Shown here one piece after another: positions 7,471 to 16,301 of a stretch of DNA of 64,000 bases. The stretch's first letter is position 1. The number at the start of each line of letters is the position of its first letter. The stretch comes from Massilia phosphatilytica (lineage in GTDB: Bacteria; Pseudomonadota; Gammaproteobacteria; Burkholderiales; Burkholderiaceae_D), in contig NZ_PUIP01000010.1 of assembly GCF_002968015.1 (NCBI RefSeq), positions 62,001 through 126,000 on the forward strand, read 5' to 3'. The translations under genes and the position numbers were made by a program. The notes under the pieces are model-generated. The model had not been told where the DNA came from, searched no databases, and was given only the letters and a program-made list of their open reading frames with translations.

Positions 7471-8914
7471 ACGTAGCCCCGGGCGCCCAGCTGCGCCGCG
7501 ACGCGCCCTGTTCGGCCGCGCCCCACAACACCTTGCCGGGGTTGAGGATATTCTGCGGGTCGAATACCCGTTTGATGGCCCGCATCAGTTCCACCGCGGG
7601 CAGCCCGGCTTCCTGCATCAGGAAATCCATCTTGTGCATGCCGATGCCGTGCTCGCCCGAGCACGTGCCGTCGAGGCGGATCGCACGGGCCACCAGCCGG
7701 GCGTTGAGCAGTTCGGCGCGTTCGCGCTGCTCCGGCTTGTGCGGATCGATCAGGTAGCCGAAATGGAAGTTGCCGTCGCCGACATGCCCGACCAGCGAAT
7801 ACGGCACGCCCATCTCGTCCGCTTCGCGTACCGACTCGAGCAGGCATTCCGCCAGGCGGCTGATCGGCACGCAGGTGTCGGTGCTGATCGCGCGGCAGCC
7901 GGGTATCGAGGCGATGGCCGCGAAATAGGCGTGATGGCGCGCCGTCCAGAGCCGCGACCGCGCCTCGGTGTCGGTCGCCCAGGCGAACGCCGCGCCGCCG
8001 TGTTCCGCGGCCAGGGCCTCGACCGATTCCGCCTGTTCGCGCACGGAGGCCGGCGTGCCGTGGAACTCCATCAGCAGCATCGGTTCTTCGCGCAGATCCA
8101 GCTTGCTGTACCGGTTCACCATCCGCACGGTATTCGCGTCGATCAGTTCCATGCGCGCGATCGGAATGCCGGATTGGACGATGTCGATCGCGGCACCCAC
8201 CGCGTCGACGATGCCGGGGAACGAGCACACGGCCGCCGACTGCGCTTCCGGCAGCGGGTGCAGGCGCACGACGATCTCGGTGAACACGCCGAGCGTGCCT
8301 TCGCTGCCCACCATCAACCGGGTGAGGTCGTAACCCGCACTGCTCTTGCGCGCACGTGTCCCGGTATGCACGATCTCGCCGGCGGCCGTGACCACCTGCA
8401 GCGCGAGCACGTTCTCGCGCATCGTGCCGTAGCGCACGGCATTGGTGCCGCTGGCACGCGTGGCGCACATGCCGCCGATCGACGCGTCCGCGCCCGGATC
8501 CACCGGGAAGAACAGCCCCGTGCCCTTGAGCGCCTGGTTCAGCTGCATCCGCGTCACACCCGGCTGCACAGTCGCCGTCATGTCCGCGCTATCGATGGCC
8601 AGCACGCGGTTCATGCGGCTCACGTCCAGGCTGATGCCGCCCCGTACCGCCAGCAGATGCCCTTCCAGCGACGATCCCGCGCCGAACGGGATCACCGGCA
8701 CCGTGTACCGGCCCGCCAACGCTAGCAGCGCCTGGACGTCCCCGACGTCCTCGGCGAACACCACCGCGTCCGGCGGATTCACATCCACGAACGAGGACTC
8801 GTCGCGGCCGTGCTGTTCGCGGACTGCGGCGGCGGTCGAGAAACGGGGGCCAAAGCGGGTTTGCAGGTCGGCCAGCAAAGGGGCCGGCAGGCCCTGGTCC
8901 GTGCGGTCATTCAT
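7451..8914 (-). CDS. FAD-linked oxidoreductase (D-lactate dehydrogenase/GlcD type)
   Basis: A 487-residue member of the FAD-binding 4 / VAO family related to cytochrome-linked D-lactate dehydrogenase and glycolate oxidase GlcD. The FAD pyrophosphate loop is FGAGSSLEGH near residue 75, followed by PGADASIGGMCATRASG; the C-terminal half carries HVGDGNFH and CSGEHGIGMHK near residue 417. It would oxidise a D-2-hydroxy acid and pass electrons to the respiratory chain. The ATG at 8914 has AAAGGAG at good spacing; a longer frame upstream runs into the next gene and is rejected. The protein does not stop at the normal family end NPGKVL but adds about 25 residues ending in the repeated AATPP. Confidence 0.9.
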   Translation of the reverse strand: MNDRTDQGLPAPLLADLQTRFGPRFSTAAAVREQHGRDESSFVDVNPPDAVVFAEDVGDVQALLALAGRYTVPVIPFGAGSSLEGHLLAVRGGISLDVSRMNRVLAIDSADMTATVQPGVTRMQLNQALKGTGLFFPVDPGADASIGGMCATRASGTNAVRYGTMRENVLALQVVTAAGEIVHTGTRARKSSAGYDLTRLMVGSEGTLGVFTEIVVRLHPLPEAQSAAVCSFPGIVDAVGAAIDIVQSGIPIARMELIDANTVRMVNRYSKLDLREEPMLLMEFHGTPASVREQAESVEALAAEHGGAAFAWATDTEARSRLWTARHHAYFAAIASIPGCRAISTDTCVPISRLAECLLESVREADEMGVPYSLVGHVGDGNFHFGYLIDPHKPEQRERAELLNARLVARAIRLDGTCSGEHGIGMHKMDFLMQEAGLPAVELMRAIKRVFDPQNILNPGKVLWGAAEQGASRRSWAPGATCAATPP

Positions 8915-8927
8915 TCCATTACTCCTT

Positions 8928-9431
8928 TTACTTGGCGGGCGCGTCGACGTGCTCGTAACTGAAAATGCGCGAGATCCGCCACTGCTTTCCTTGCAAGAGC
9001 ATGAAATGCGTAAAGTTCGCATGGCCCGCAAGCGTCTCCGGCGCACCCGCCGGCCGTGCATAGAACCGGTGCTCGCCGGTCACCATCGCGCCATACAGCG
9101 TCTCGCCATGGCGCATCGGGAAGAAGCGGATCGTTCCCGGCACGGCTTCACGGCGCAATTTGACCGGCGCGCTCTTCATGCCGTCGTTCACCGCGGACAG
9201 CGCCTTCTTGCCGATCACCTTGCCGCCACGGTCGTGATAAAACTCGACGTCCTGCGCCAACCAGGCATTCATGGCGTCCGGGTCGGCGCGATTGTAGGCT
9301 TCCCAATACGCCTTGTCGGCGGCGCGTGCGCCGGTATCCCAGGCGCTCTCGGCTGCCGGCTGGGCCATGGCGGTGGCGGACGCCATGGCGAGCATGGCGA
9401 TGGATGTGGATACCAAACCGCGTGCAAACAT
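8928..9431 (-). CDS. Exported NTF2-like protein (SnoaL/DUF4440 type)
   Basis: A 167-residue small protein with an N-terminal signal peptide (about 1-23, ending ATAMAQ) and an NTF2-like fold: a cone-shaped barrel suggested by DPDAMNAWLAQDVEFYH and the C-terminal QWRISRIFSYEHVD. Such SgcJ/EcaC-type proteins are often annotated as putative ketosteroid-isomerase-like, but no catalytic residues can be assigned. The ATG at 9431 is preferred over an upstream TTG because GGAG lies five bases before it. It lies 13 bases upstream of the FAD-linked gene and is likely in its operon. Confidence 0.8.
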   Translation of the reverse strand: MFARGLVSTSIAMLAMASATAMAQPAAESAWDTGARAADKAYWEAYNRADPDAMNAWLAQDVEFYHDRGGKVIGKKALSAVNDGMKSAPVKLRREAVPGTIRFFPMRHGETLYGAMVTGEHRFYARPAGAPETLAGHANFTHFMLLQGKQWRISRIFSYEHVDAPAK

Positions 9432-9530
9432 CAATTCTCCAATATGAATCCGGGTACGTATGCCGACTGCGCCAGCCGTTCCGAATTATATTAGTAGCGC
9501 TCTTCCGCAGTACCGGAAATGGCGGGCGGC

Positions 9531-10094
9531 CTAGCGGCCGGGCTCCTGGAAATCCACGTCGGCCGTCTTCGCGATTCCCGCGCTGCGGCCGGGGCCAGTG
9601 TGGTAGCTCCAGTACAGGTTCGTATGCGCGATCACCTTGGCAGGTTCCGGTGCGCCCCATTCGGTCTTGTCGCCTGTCGTGTGGGCATCGCTGACGAGGA
9701 TGACGTCGTACCCGCGCGTAAAGGCGCCATGGATCGTCGAGCGGATGCAGGCATCGGTCTCGGCACCTGCCACGACGAGTCTGCCCACCCGCAGCGCCGC
9801 AAGGCGTTCGGCCAATGCGGTATCTTCGAAGGCGTCGCCGTACGCCTTGTCGATCCGTACATCGTTCGGCGCGGGATGAAGCTCCGGCACCAGCTCCCAG
9901 CCCTCCGTGCCGCGTACCAGGCCGTCGTCCGCATGTTGAACCCAGATCACCGGAACACCCGCGGCACGCGCCTTCGCGACCAGCACGTTGATGTTCGCAA
10001 CGACCGCATCGCGGGCGTGCGCCTGGGCGACCACGTCCCGCTGGACGTCGACGATGAGCAGGGCGGTGTTTGGGCGGTTCTCGAGTGTCGTCAT
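9531..10094 (-). CDS. Isochorismatase-family cysteine hydrolase
   Basis: A 187-residue protein of the isochorismatase/nicotinamidase fold. The triad is visible: Asp in LLIVDVQRD, Lys in RIDKAYGDAF, and the nucleophile Cys in AGAETDACIRS. The likely chemistry is hydrolysis of an amide or carbamoyl bond; the metal site of true nicotinamidases is not obvious. ATG 10094 is chosen because GAGG lies just upstream; an in-frame ATG at 10151 gives 19 extra residues without a ribosome-binding site. It is about 100 bases upstream of the NTF2-like gene and may share a message with it. Confidence 0.88.
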   Translation of the reverse strand: MTTLENRPNTALLIVDVQRDVVAQAHARDAVVANINVLVAKARAAGVPVIWVQHADDGLVRGTEGWELVPELHPAPNDVRIDKAYGDAFEDTALAERLAALRVGRLVVAGAETDACIRSTIHGAFTRGYDVILVSDAHTTGDKTEWGAPEPAKVIAHTNLYWSYHTGPGRSAGIAKTADVDFQEPGR

Positions 10095-10372
10095 AAAGGC
10101 CTCGTTGAAAATTTCCTGTCCTGGCTCGGCGGTGTTCGACTCTTTCGCCATCTGTCGATGAGCGTTATTTCAAGAGCCGAGGTGCAAGCCGACAACTGGA
10201 CGAAGTCCGTTTCTGGCCGGGCCTGCCTGTCATCAGCATAGCAGTTTGCAAAGGTGAGCACTCGCGAGGGCGTAACCAATGGCTGTAGCCGATCCAAGGC
10301 GGACCTTGGGCAGCAATGCTGTTAGCGGCTGGACTTACCGAACACGCGCGTGTGCCAGTACATCTGTGAGTT
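10095..10372. other. Intergenic, nothing recognised
   Basis: About 280 bases, less GC-rich than the flanks. A 90-codon minus-strand frame crosses it, but it has no homologous-looking motif and an Arg/Ser/Pro-rich composition typical of a shadow frame. It could hold the promoter of the isochorismatase-like gene. Confidence 0.5.
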
Positions 10373-10768
10373 CTAGAACCTGCGAGTTCCCACCTCAAGT
10401 TCTTCTTCGTGACAGTAGAAAAAAATAGTCTTGTCAATGTTGTGCAAGATTATTGCGTCATCCCTAGCCGGAGTGAAAACGTCCTGCCAGCAGTTGAGAA
10501 AAGCTGCAGCATCAACCACACAAACATGATCTGGGCCATAGACGACTTGGAGCGTACCTCCCGCGCGTACCCGAGTCCTCAGCCATGCGTCGGCAACGCT
10601 CCGACTCTCGATTACGTGCCGTTCAATGTTGTCGGTCGTTTGATCGTTCAGCCCGTACCGCTTGTTATCACTGAACTGTAGGGCATGAGCGTAAGCGTTT
10701 TTGGCGCGCTCTTCGGTGAGCCATCGGGCATCGAGGCCTAGTGCTTTGTATTCGTCTTGGTATCCCAT
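10373..10768 (-). CDS. Hypothetical protein beside the T6SS remnant
   Basis: A 131-residue acidic protein I do not recognise. Composition is ordinary for a soluble protein (DEYKALGLDARWLTEE at the start, many Asp/Glu, three Cys), with no signal peptide or membrane segment. The DNA is clearly less GC-rich than the surroundings and codon use is correspondingly looser, suggesting acquisition. No good ribosome-binding site precedes the ATG. It follows tagF on the same strand after a 94-base gap. Small orphan genes in this position are often T6SS effectors or immunity proteins, but nothing in the sequence proves that. Confidence 0.6.
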   Translation of the reverse strand: MGYQDEYKALGLDARWLTEERAKNAYAHALQFSDNKRYGLNDQTTDNIERHVIESRSVADAWLRTRVRAGGTLQVVYGPDHVCVVDAAAFLNCWQDVFTPARDDAIILHNIDKTIFFYCHEEELEVGTRRF

Positions 10769-10862
10769 ATCTAAGTCTTGATATCGCTATGCGTGAGGGA
10801 ATGCGCAGCCGATCGCGGCCCTTGGCAGCCTCTATCTACGTCGTATATTGTTTCGATCGACA

Positions 10863-11474
10863 CTAACGCGCATCCATCATCGCCGCAAACCGCTGCGCCC
10901 CCGGCACCCCGGCACACATGAGCATCGACGGCGCAACCCCAGGCGACCCGTCCGTCCACCACAGACTGTGCCCCTGCAACGCCACCGCAGCGACGCGTTC
11001 GCCGATGCCCTCGTCCAGCGCAAACCGCCACGCCCCGCCGACGGGCGCGGCCTGTGCGGCATCGATCAACGCCGGCTCCGGCATCCCATCAAACTGCGCC
11101 AGCCTGAACGCGGGATCCAGCGACGCCCGCGCCAGATCCTCGATCGCGTCATACCACGCCGCATGCTTGTGAAACCAGTCCAGCAACGGCGGCGCCCCGA
11201 CAACCCCGATCATCAGCGGAAAATACCGCCCGACACGGTCCACGCTCGGCATCATCACGCCGCCCAAACCATCAGGCCCAAGCACCCCAGGCGAGATCGC
11301 AAACCGCCAAACAGGACTGGTGAGATAACAATCGAGCCACCGATCTCCCAACTGCTGCTGGCTCACATGCACGCACTGCTGCAGCCACGCATCCCACGCC
11401 GCGACCAGCCCATCCGGCAGCCCGCGCGATACGAAATCGCCCAAGGTGGAGACCTTGCCGAAGTACCCGGTCAC
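10863..11474 (-). CDS. tagF: Type VI secretion-associated protein TagF
   Basis: A 203-residue TagF-domain protein, recognised by its opening GYFGKVSTLGDFVSRGLP, followed by SPVWRFAISPG and PSVDRVGRYFPL. TagF is known as a post-translational repressor of T6SS assembly in some bacteria. The start is a GTG at 11474 whose last bases overlap the tssM stop (GTGA), a four-base coupling; longer upstream frames run inside tssM. It is the last of three linked genes tssL-tssM-tagF. No other T6SS gene (tssB, tssC, hcp, vgrG, clpV, tssK) is present in the window. Confidence 0.9.
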   Translation of the reverse strand: MTGYFGKVSTLGDFVSRGLPDGLVAAWDAWLQQCVHVSQQQLGDRWLDCYLTSPVWRFAISPGVLGPDGLGGVMMPSVDRVGRYFPLMIGVVGAPPLLDWFHKHAAWYDAIEDLARASLDPAFRLAQFDGMPEPALIDAAQAAPVGGAWRFALDEGIGERVAAVALQGHSLWWTDGSPGVAPSMLMCAGVPGAQRFAAMMDAR

Positions 11475-14400
11475 AGCTTGTCCACGCAGCGGAACTGTTC
11501 CAGCACGGCGCGGCGGAACGGGTTGACGACGCTGCTCGCGGTCAGGTCCAGCGCGGCCTTGCGGCCGTCCGCATCGAACGTCACCTTGTAGCGCTCGCCT
11601 TGCGCGGTCGGTTCGACTGTCGCCTTGTCGAGCATGCGGAACCACGCCCATGGGCCTTCCGTGTGCAGCGCGCCGCGCGCGCTCGCGGGCGTGACGTCGA
11701 GACGCACTTGCCCGCTGCCCTTCCCGCTCGGCAGCTGGAAGGACGCCGGCGTCAGCGTGCCCGGCGCGGCGTTCAGGACCTGCCCATCGATGTCGAGCAC
11801 GAGTTTGGTAATCGAAGGATCGAGCGCCACCGGCTTCAGGTCGAAGCGCATCGATGCCTGGCGGCCGCCGTTCGCGAAGAACGCGTCGCGAATCTTGGCG
11901 GCGCGCTGGAATTCGTCAAGCGTCGATTGCGGGATGCCGAGCGTGCCGTCGTTCGCGGTCGCACGCCAGCGCCATTGGGCGCCGCCCATGTCGACATACT
12001 GCGCGAGGTTCTTCGCGAAGAAATCATCGATCAAGCCACCCGGCGCGAACATGCGGCCGAAGTCGTCGGCCGTGACATCCTGTGCGGCGGTCTTGACGAT
12101 CGGGTAGCGGCCCGCGACGGCCTGGCGGCAGAACTGGGCCGCGCCTGCCGTCCACAAGGCGTTCAGGCGTTCGCGTTCGCTGCCGGACGTGAGGCCCGCG
12201 CCGCCGTTGTCGATCGACTTCAGCATCGTGCCCAGCGGGGCCGGTTTGCCGTCCGCTTCCAGTTTGACTTTCGCGAGCGCGTCGCCCGGCGGCGGCGGGG
12301 CGCCCGTGCGCTTGGCGGCGGCGGCGCTGTCCAGGTAGACGGCGACGTCCTTCAGCATGCCCAGCGACTGGTCCAGCGGCGATGGCGTTCCCGCCGTCAT
12401 CTTGTGCAGGTCCTCGAAATGGGCATCGACCGGGTTCGCGGCCTTCGCCGGTGCAGTGGGCGCGGCGTCGTCCGTGCTCGCCATCGCGTTTTCCAGCTTC
12501 TTCTTGTACGCATCCAGCTTGCCCTTGACCGCTGCCGTGACGGATGCGGCAAGCGGCGCTTTCGTGCCGCCCAGCGTCGTCGCCTTGCTGGCCGCGACGA
12601 GGAATTTACGCATCGGCGAGTCCGCGCCGGACAGCAGGTTCGTGATGCGCGCGCCCTGCTCCAGGGTGCCGAACGGACGCAGGCTCACGTCGGCCAGCAG
12701 CGCGTCCCATTGCGCGATGTAGTCGTCGTAGTACAGGCGCAGCACGGCCTGGCGGACCTGGTCGGGGTTGCCGGCCTGCGTCGCTTCCTGTTGCGCGAGC
12801 ACCCAGCGTTCCTTCTCGACGTCGTCGACGGCTTCGTTGCTCATCGCGAGGAATTTGGCGTAGCCGCTAGGCGAGAACATGCCGTTCACGCCGCGCGTGA
12901 TCGGTTCTCCGCTCTTGCGCACGAAGACGTTCGCTGCGTCGCGTCCGCCCGCGCTGGCGGGGCTGAACTCCGGCAGCTTCTCGCGCATCAGCTGGCGTTT
13001 CAGGCGGTTATAGACGCGCTGTTCGAGCGGCATGCGCGCCAGCGTCAAGCGGGTGTCGCTGATCAGTTGCGAGTCGAGTCTCGGCATCGCCTGGCCGTCG
13101 CGGAAGTTTTCCATCAGCGCCAGCTCGTGCGCGGCCAGTGCTGCTTTTTGATCGTCGCCCGCGTCCTTCAGGTTGCGCGCGTCGTCCAGGGTCGCCCAGG
13201 CGGCGACGGATTCGGCGTCGAAGTGGCTCGCGTCGCCCAGCATCAAATAAACGCGCAGGACTTCGTACAGGTACTCGGGGCTGTTGGCTGCGCTCCTGCG
13301 CAGCTGGTCTTCCATGCGCTGCTGCAGTCGCGGCAGCAGCGTGTCCTGCAGCACCTTGCGGTAGGCGATGCGCGCGGCCTCGCCCAGCTTGTCGCCCTGG
13401 TACAGGCCGAAGCGGTTCAAGAGCGGCGCGCCCTTGTCGCGGTCGTCGTAGCCGCCGGGCAGACTGCGCAGCGCGTCCAGCACGGGCAGCAGTTGCACGG
13501 TCGATCCCTGCGCGGGCAACGCGGCCACCTGTTTCGCGATATCAGCCGATTTCGCTTCCATGTCCGCGACGTACGCACGGTTGCGCATATAGCTCGTGAT
13601 CATGCCCGCGCCCAGCAGCACGAAGGCGATGCCGATGGCGGCGACCGTGCCCCACTGGATCATGCGCCGGCGCTTTTCCAGCGCGTGGTTCACGCCGGCC
13701 AGGTCGGCCTCGGGAAAGACCACTTGCTGCAACAGATTCGTGATGAAGTAGCTGCGGCCGCTGGCGGCGTTCGGCGCCAGCGCCTGGCGCTCCAGGCCGA
13801 ACGATGCGGCCATCGCGCTCATCACGCGGTCCAGCGGGCTGCCTTCCTGCGTGCCGCTGCTGAAGTAGACGCCGCGCAGCAGCGCCTGGCGTTCGTAGCG
13901 GTTCGATGCGAACACGTCGTCCAGGAAGCGTTTCAGAACGTCCTCGATGCCGGCGAACTGCTGCGGGAAGCTGTAGACGAGCGCGCGCTTGTGCGGGTCG
14001 CGTTCCTGCTGCATGCGCGCCAGCACGCGTTCCTGCAGGCGCTGTTCCAGTTGTTCGAATTCGGCGGGGAACACGGCCAGCGCGGCGTCGCCGTCCATGC
14101 CGTCCTGCAGCGGGAACGTCATGCCCCACACCTGCGCGCGTTCTTCGCGGCCCAGCGCATCGAAGAATTCGACGAAGCCGCCCAGCAGGTCGCACTTCGT
14201 CACGAGCACGTAGACGGGGAAGCGCACGCCCAGTTGATCATGCAATTCCTTGAGGCGGTCGCGGATCGCTTGCGCCTGCGCCTGCCGGCCCGCCTCGGTG
14301 CCCTGGAGCAGGTCGCTCACCGGCACCGTGACGATCACGCCGTTGATGGGACGGCGGCGGCGGTGTTTTTTCAGCAGTTGCAGGAAGCCCGTCCACGCGG

Positions 14401-14995
14401 CCTTGTCAGCGCCGGCGTTGCTGTCCTGCGTCGTGTAGCGGCCAGCCGTGTCGAGCAGCACGGCGTCGTCCGTGAACCACCAGTCGCAGTTGCGCGTGCC
14501 GCCCACGCCGCCAATAGCACCTTTACCCAGCGCGTCGGCGAGCGGGAATTTCAGGCCGGATTGCGTCAGCGCCGTCGTCTTGCCGCTGCCCGGCGCGCCG
14601 ATGAACATATACCACGGCAGCTGGTACAGGCCACCCTTGCCGCCCGTCTTCGCTTTCTTCAGGATCGCGATCGCATCCTGCATCCGCTTGTTCAGTTGCG
14701 CCACTTCGGCGGCGCCCTCCTCCGGTGCGGGCGCCGGTTGGGAGTTCCCGCCGGCCACGCTCTTCATCAGCTCGCGGTTGGCGCGCCATGCCTTGAACCA
14801 GCGCCAGCCCAGCCAGCCCGCCCACAGCGCGAAGACGATGAGGATGAAGGTCCAGCGCACCGTCTCCGATGCGAACGGAGTGTGGCCGTCGTAGGACACC
14901 AGCGGCGCCTCGAACCAGATGACCAGCGCGAGCAGCAGCGCGCCCAGGAAGGCAAGCACGGCGGGCTTGATCAGCCAGGTGAAGAAGGTTTTCAT
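11471..14995 (-). CDS. tssM: Type VI secretion membrane-complex subunit TssM (IcmF)
   Basis: A 1174-residue inner-membrane protein, normal length for TssM. TM helices lie at about 10-28 and 47-66; a cytoplasmic GTPase-like domain carries Walker A GAPGSGKT at 133-140 and LLDTAGRY further on; a third TM is at about 446-467; a large periplasmic IcmF-related domain follows, ending in SSVVNPFRRAVLEQF. TssM spans the periplasm between TssL and TssJ. The sequence shows no internal stop or frameshift, so the gene looks intact. It is separated from the truncated tssL by 19 bases and overlaps tagF by four. Confidence 0.95.
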   Translation of the reverse strand: MKTFFTWLIKPAVLAFLGALLLALVIWFEAPLVSYDGHTPFASETVRWTFILIVFALWAGWLGWRWFKAWRANRELMKSVAGGNSQPAPAPEEGAAEVAQLNKRMQDAIAILKKAKTGGKGGLYQLPWYMFIGAPGSGKTTALTQSGLKFPLADALGKGAIGGVGGTRNCDWWFTDDAVLLDTAGRYTTQDSNAGADKAAWTGFLQLLKKHRRRRPINGVIVTVPVSDLLQGTEAGRQAQAQAIRDRLKELHDQLGVRFPVYVLVTKCDLLGGFVEFFDALGREERAQVWGMTFPLQDGMDGDAALAVFPAEFEQLEQRLQERVLARMQQERDPHKRALVYSFPQQFAGIEDVLKRFLDDVFASNRYERQALLRGVYFSSGTQEGSPLDRVMSAMAASFGLERQALAPNAASGRSYFITNLLQQVVFPEADLAGVNHALEKRRRMIQWGTVAAIGIAFVLLGAGMITSYMRNRAYVADMEAKSADIAKQVAALPAQGSTVQLLPVLDALRSLPGGYDDRDKGAPLLNRFGLYQGDKLGEAARIAYRKVLQDTLLPRLQQRMEDQLRRSAANSPEYLYEVLRVYLMLGDASHFDAESVAAWATLDDARNLKDAGDDQKAALAAHELALMENFRDGQAMPRLDSQLISDTRLTLARMPLEQRVYNRLKRQLMREKLPEFSPASAGGRDAANVFVRKSGEPITRGVNGMFSPSGYAKFLAMSNEAVDDVEKERWVLAQQEATQAGNPDQVRQAVLRLYYDDYIAQWDALLADVSLRPFGTLEQGARITNLLSGADSPMRKFLVAASKATTLGGTKAPLAASVTAAVKGKLDAYKKKLENAMASTDDAAPTAPAKAANPVDAHFEDLHKMTAGTPSPLDQSLGMLKDVAVYLDSAAAAKRTGAPPPPGDALAKVKLEADGKPAPLGTMLKSIDNGGAGLTSGSERERLNALWTAGAAQFCRQAVAGRYPIVKTAAQDVTADDFGRMFAPGGLIDDFFAKNLAQYVDMGGAQWRWRATANDGTLGIPQSTLDEFQRAAKIRDAFFANGGRQASMRFDLKPVALDPSITKLVLDIDGQVLNAAPGTLTPASFQLPSGKGSGQVRLDVTPASARGALHTEGPWAWFRMLDKATVEPTAQGERYKVTFDADGRKAALDLTASSVVNPFRRAVLEQFRCVDKL

Positions 14996-15014
14996 TGCGA
15001 TTGTCGTGTTGGTC

Positions 15015-15677
15015 TCAAGGTGCGGTGGCAGGCGTCAGCAGGACGATCTCCACGCGGCGGTTGCGCGAGCGGCCGGCCGGCGTGTCGTTCGACGCGAGCG
15101 GCTCGGAGTCGCCGCGGCCTTCCACGCTGTAGCGCGCTTCCGGGCCGGCGCGTTCTGCCAGCAGGTCGCGCACGGCGGTCGCGCGGGCCTTCGAGAGTTC
15201 ATAGTTGGACGGGAAGTGCGCAGAGAGGCCCGGCTTCGTGTTGTCCGTATGGCCGACGACGATCACCTTGCCGGCCACCGTTTTGAGCGCGTCGCCGATG
15301 CGGCCCAGGAGGCCGAGATAGGCACCGGAGACGTCGCCGCTGCCCGATGCGAACACGCCGTCGCCGCGCAAGGTGACGACGGAGCGGTCGGCGCTGTCGA
15401 CGACGGTGACGAGGCCTTGCGCGATCTCGGGCGCGAGGAAACCGGCCAGGCGCGGCACGGTCGGTGCCGGTGCGGTTGGCGTGGCCACCGGCGGCGGCGC
15501 CGTCTTCAGCGACAGCAGGTTCGCGAACACGGGGTCGGATGCGCTCCCCAGGCGGTGGCCGACGAAGATCTGCAGCAGGATCAGGATGACGGCGGCGCCG
15601 GCGGCCATGATCCACACGGGGACCATGCGCCACAGCGGTTCGCCCTTGCCCGTGGCGCCTTTCCAGTGTGGCGACAA
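15015..15677 (-). CDS. tssL: TssL lacking its N-terminal DotU domain, OmpA-like part retained
   Basis: About 220 residues. One TM helix (about 17-38) is followed by ASDPVFANLL, a Pro/Ala linker and an OmpA-like peptidoglycan-binding domain with VVGHTDNTKP and the C-terminal SRNRRVEIVL. Full-length TssL of this class has a roughly 200-residue cytoplasmic DotU/IcmH domain before the segment SPHWKG; here an in-frame stop lies at 15693-15695, six codons before the TTG start, and no DotU-like sequence follows in any frame. The coding capacity upstream ends in AT-rich DNA. A separate peptidoglycan-anchor protein is an alternative reading, but the linker sequence matches the TssL interior. Confidence 0.75.
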   Translation of the reverse strand: MSPHWKGATGKGEPLWRMVPVWIMAAGAAVILILLQIFVGHRLGSASDPVFANLLSLKTAPPPVATPTAPAPTVPRLAGFLAPEIAQGLVTVVDSADRSVVTLRGDGVFASGSGDVSGAYLGLLGRIGDALKTVAGKVIVVGHTDNTKPGLSAHFPSNYELSKARATAVRDLLAERAGPEARYSVEGRGDSEPLASNDTPAGRSRNRRVEIVLLTPATAP

Positions 15678-15953
15678 CTTTCGAACTCGTCGTCACGGCA
15701 TCGAGGCCGCGCGCGGTTCTTATTTAGTAGTTTTTCGTGAGTATGTTTCCCCCATGAATCGCGCACTATACGCCATTTAATGTGCTCGTCGTTAACAAGA
15801 AACGTAATTTTTTTTGCACTAACCCTTGTGCGAAATGGTTGACACAGTTTCAGCACACGATCATTTTCGGTACGAGCGCGCCGAAACGAAGGCATTGGTT
15901 GCCTTCGATGGAACAGTGGTTGTAATTCCTTTACACGAGATGCCAAAACGGCA
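15678..15953. other. AT-richer gap between the T6SS remnant and the oxidase genes
   Basis: About 276 bases with runs of A and T (for example eight T at about 15811-15818) that contrast with the GC-rich flanks. I see no gene; short frames on the + strand lack a ribosome-binding site. It probably marks the breakpoint where the 5' part of tssL and the rest of a T6SS cluster were lost. Confidence 0.5.
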
Positions 15954-16301
15954 TCAGGTGCAGCCGGTGACCAGGAGTAGCGGCACGCCCGTCCACGCCA
16001 CCGCGACGAGGGCCAGCACGGCCAGCACGAGGCGGGCCCAGTCGAGCAGGCCGGCATCCTCGCGCCGCGGCACCTCACGCGCGCGCCACGCGAGCCACGC
16101 GCATGCGCCGGCGGCAGCGAGCGTGACGGCACCCAGCAGCACGCGGTCCGGCCCGCCGGGACGCAGGCCGGCCGGCGTGCACTGGGCCGCGGCGAGGCCG
16201 TAGGTAAAGGCGAAGTGCAGGCTCCACACGAGCAGCGGCAAGGTCCCCGCGAGCAGGCGGCGCCAGAACGATTCGCGGGTGCGCGGCAGCGTCACGGTCA
16301 C
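15954..16301 (-). CDS. Small membrane protein at the end of the oxidase operon
   Basis: A 115-residue protein with three probable TM helices (LLAGTLPLLVWSLHFAFTYG, VLLGAVTLAAAGACAWLAW and LVLAVLALVAVAWTGVPLLL). The GTG start overlaps the stop of the oxidase subunit I/III gene by four bases (GTGA), strongly linking it to that operon. It may be an accessory or subunit-IV-like component of the oxidase, but no family is recognised. Four Cys residues are visible, none in a recognised metal-binding pattern. Confidence 0.78.
   Translation of the reverse strand: MTVTLPRTRESFWRRLLAGTLPLLVWSLHFAFTYGLAAAQCTPAGLRPGGPDRVLLGAVTLAAAGACAWLAWRAREVPRREDAGLLDWARLVLAVLALVAVAWTGVPLLLVTGCT

Noticed and set aside
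10165..10437. A 90-codon minus-strand frame and an opposing 90-codon + strand frame
   Set aside because: Neither has a ribosome-binding site or normal composition; one overlaps the end of the better 131-residue frame.
11600..15286. A 1228-codon open frame on the + strand opposite tssM
   Set aside because: It is a shadow of tssM and tssL in GC-rich DNA: Arg/His/Val/Gln-rich, no domain, no ribosome-binding site, and the opposite strand carries clear T6SS motifs.
15811..15836. T-run plus GCAC/GTGC pair read as a terminator
   Set aside because: The stem is only about four base pairs and the T-run precedes it on the + strand, giving A rather than U after the stem on the minus strand.
15678..15953. 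A frameshifted DotU domain upstream of tssL
   Set aside because: I looked through the six frames upstream of the truncated tssL and found nothing resembling DotU/IcmH, so a simple frameshift does not explain the short gene.
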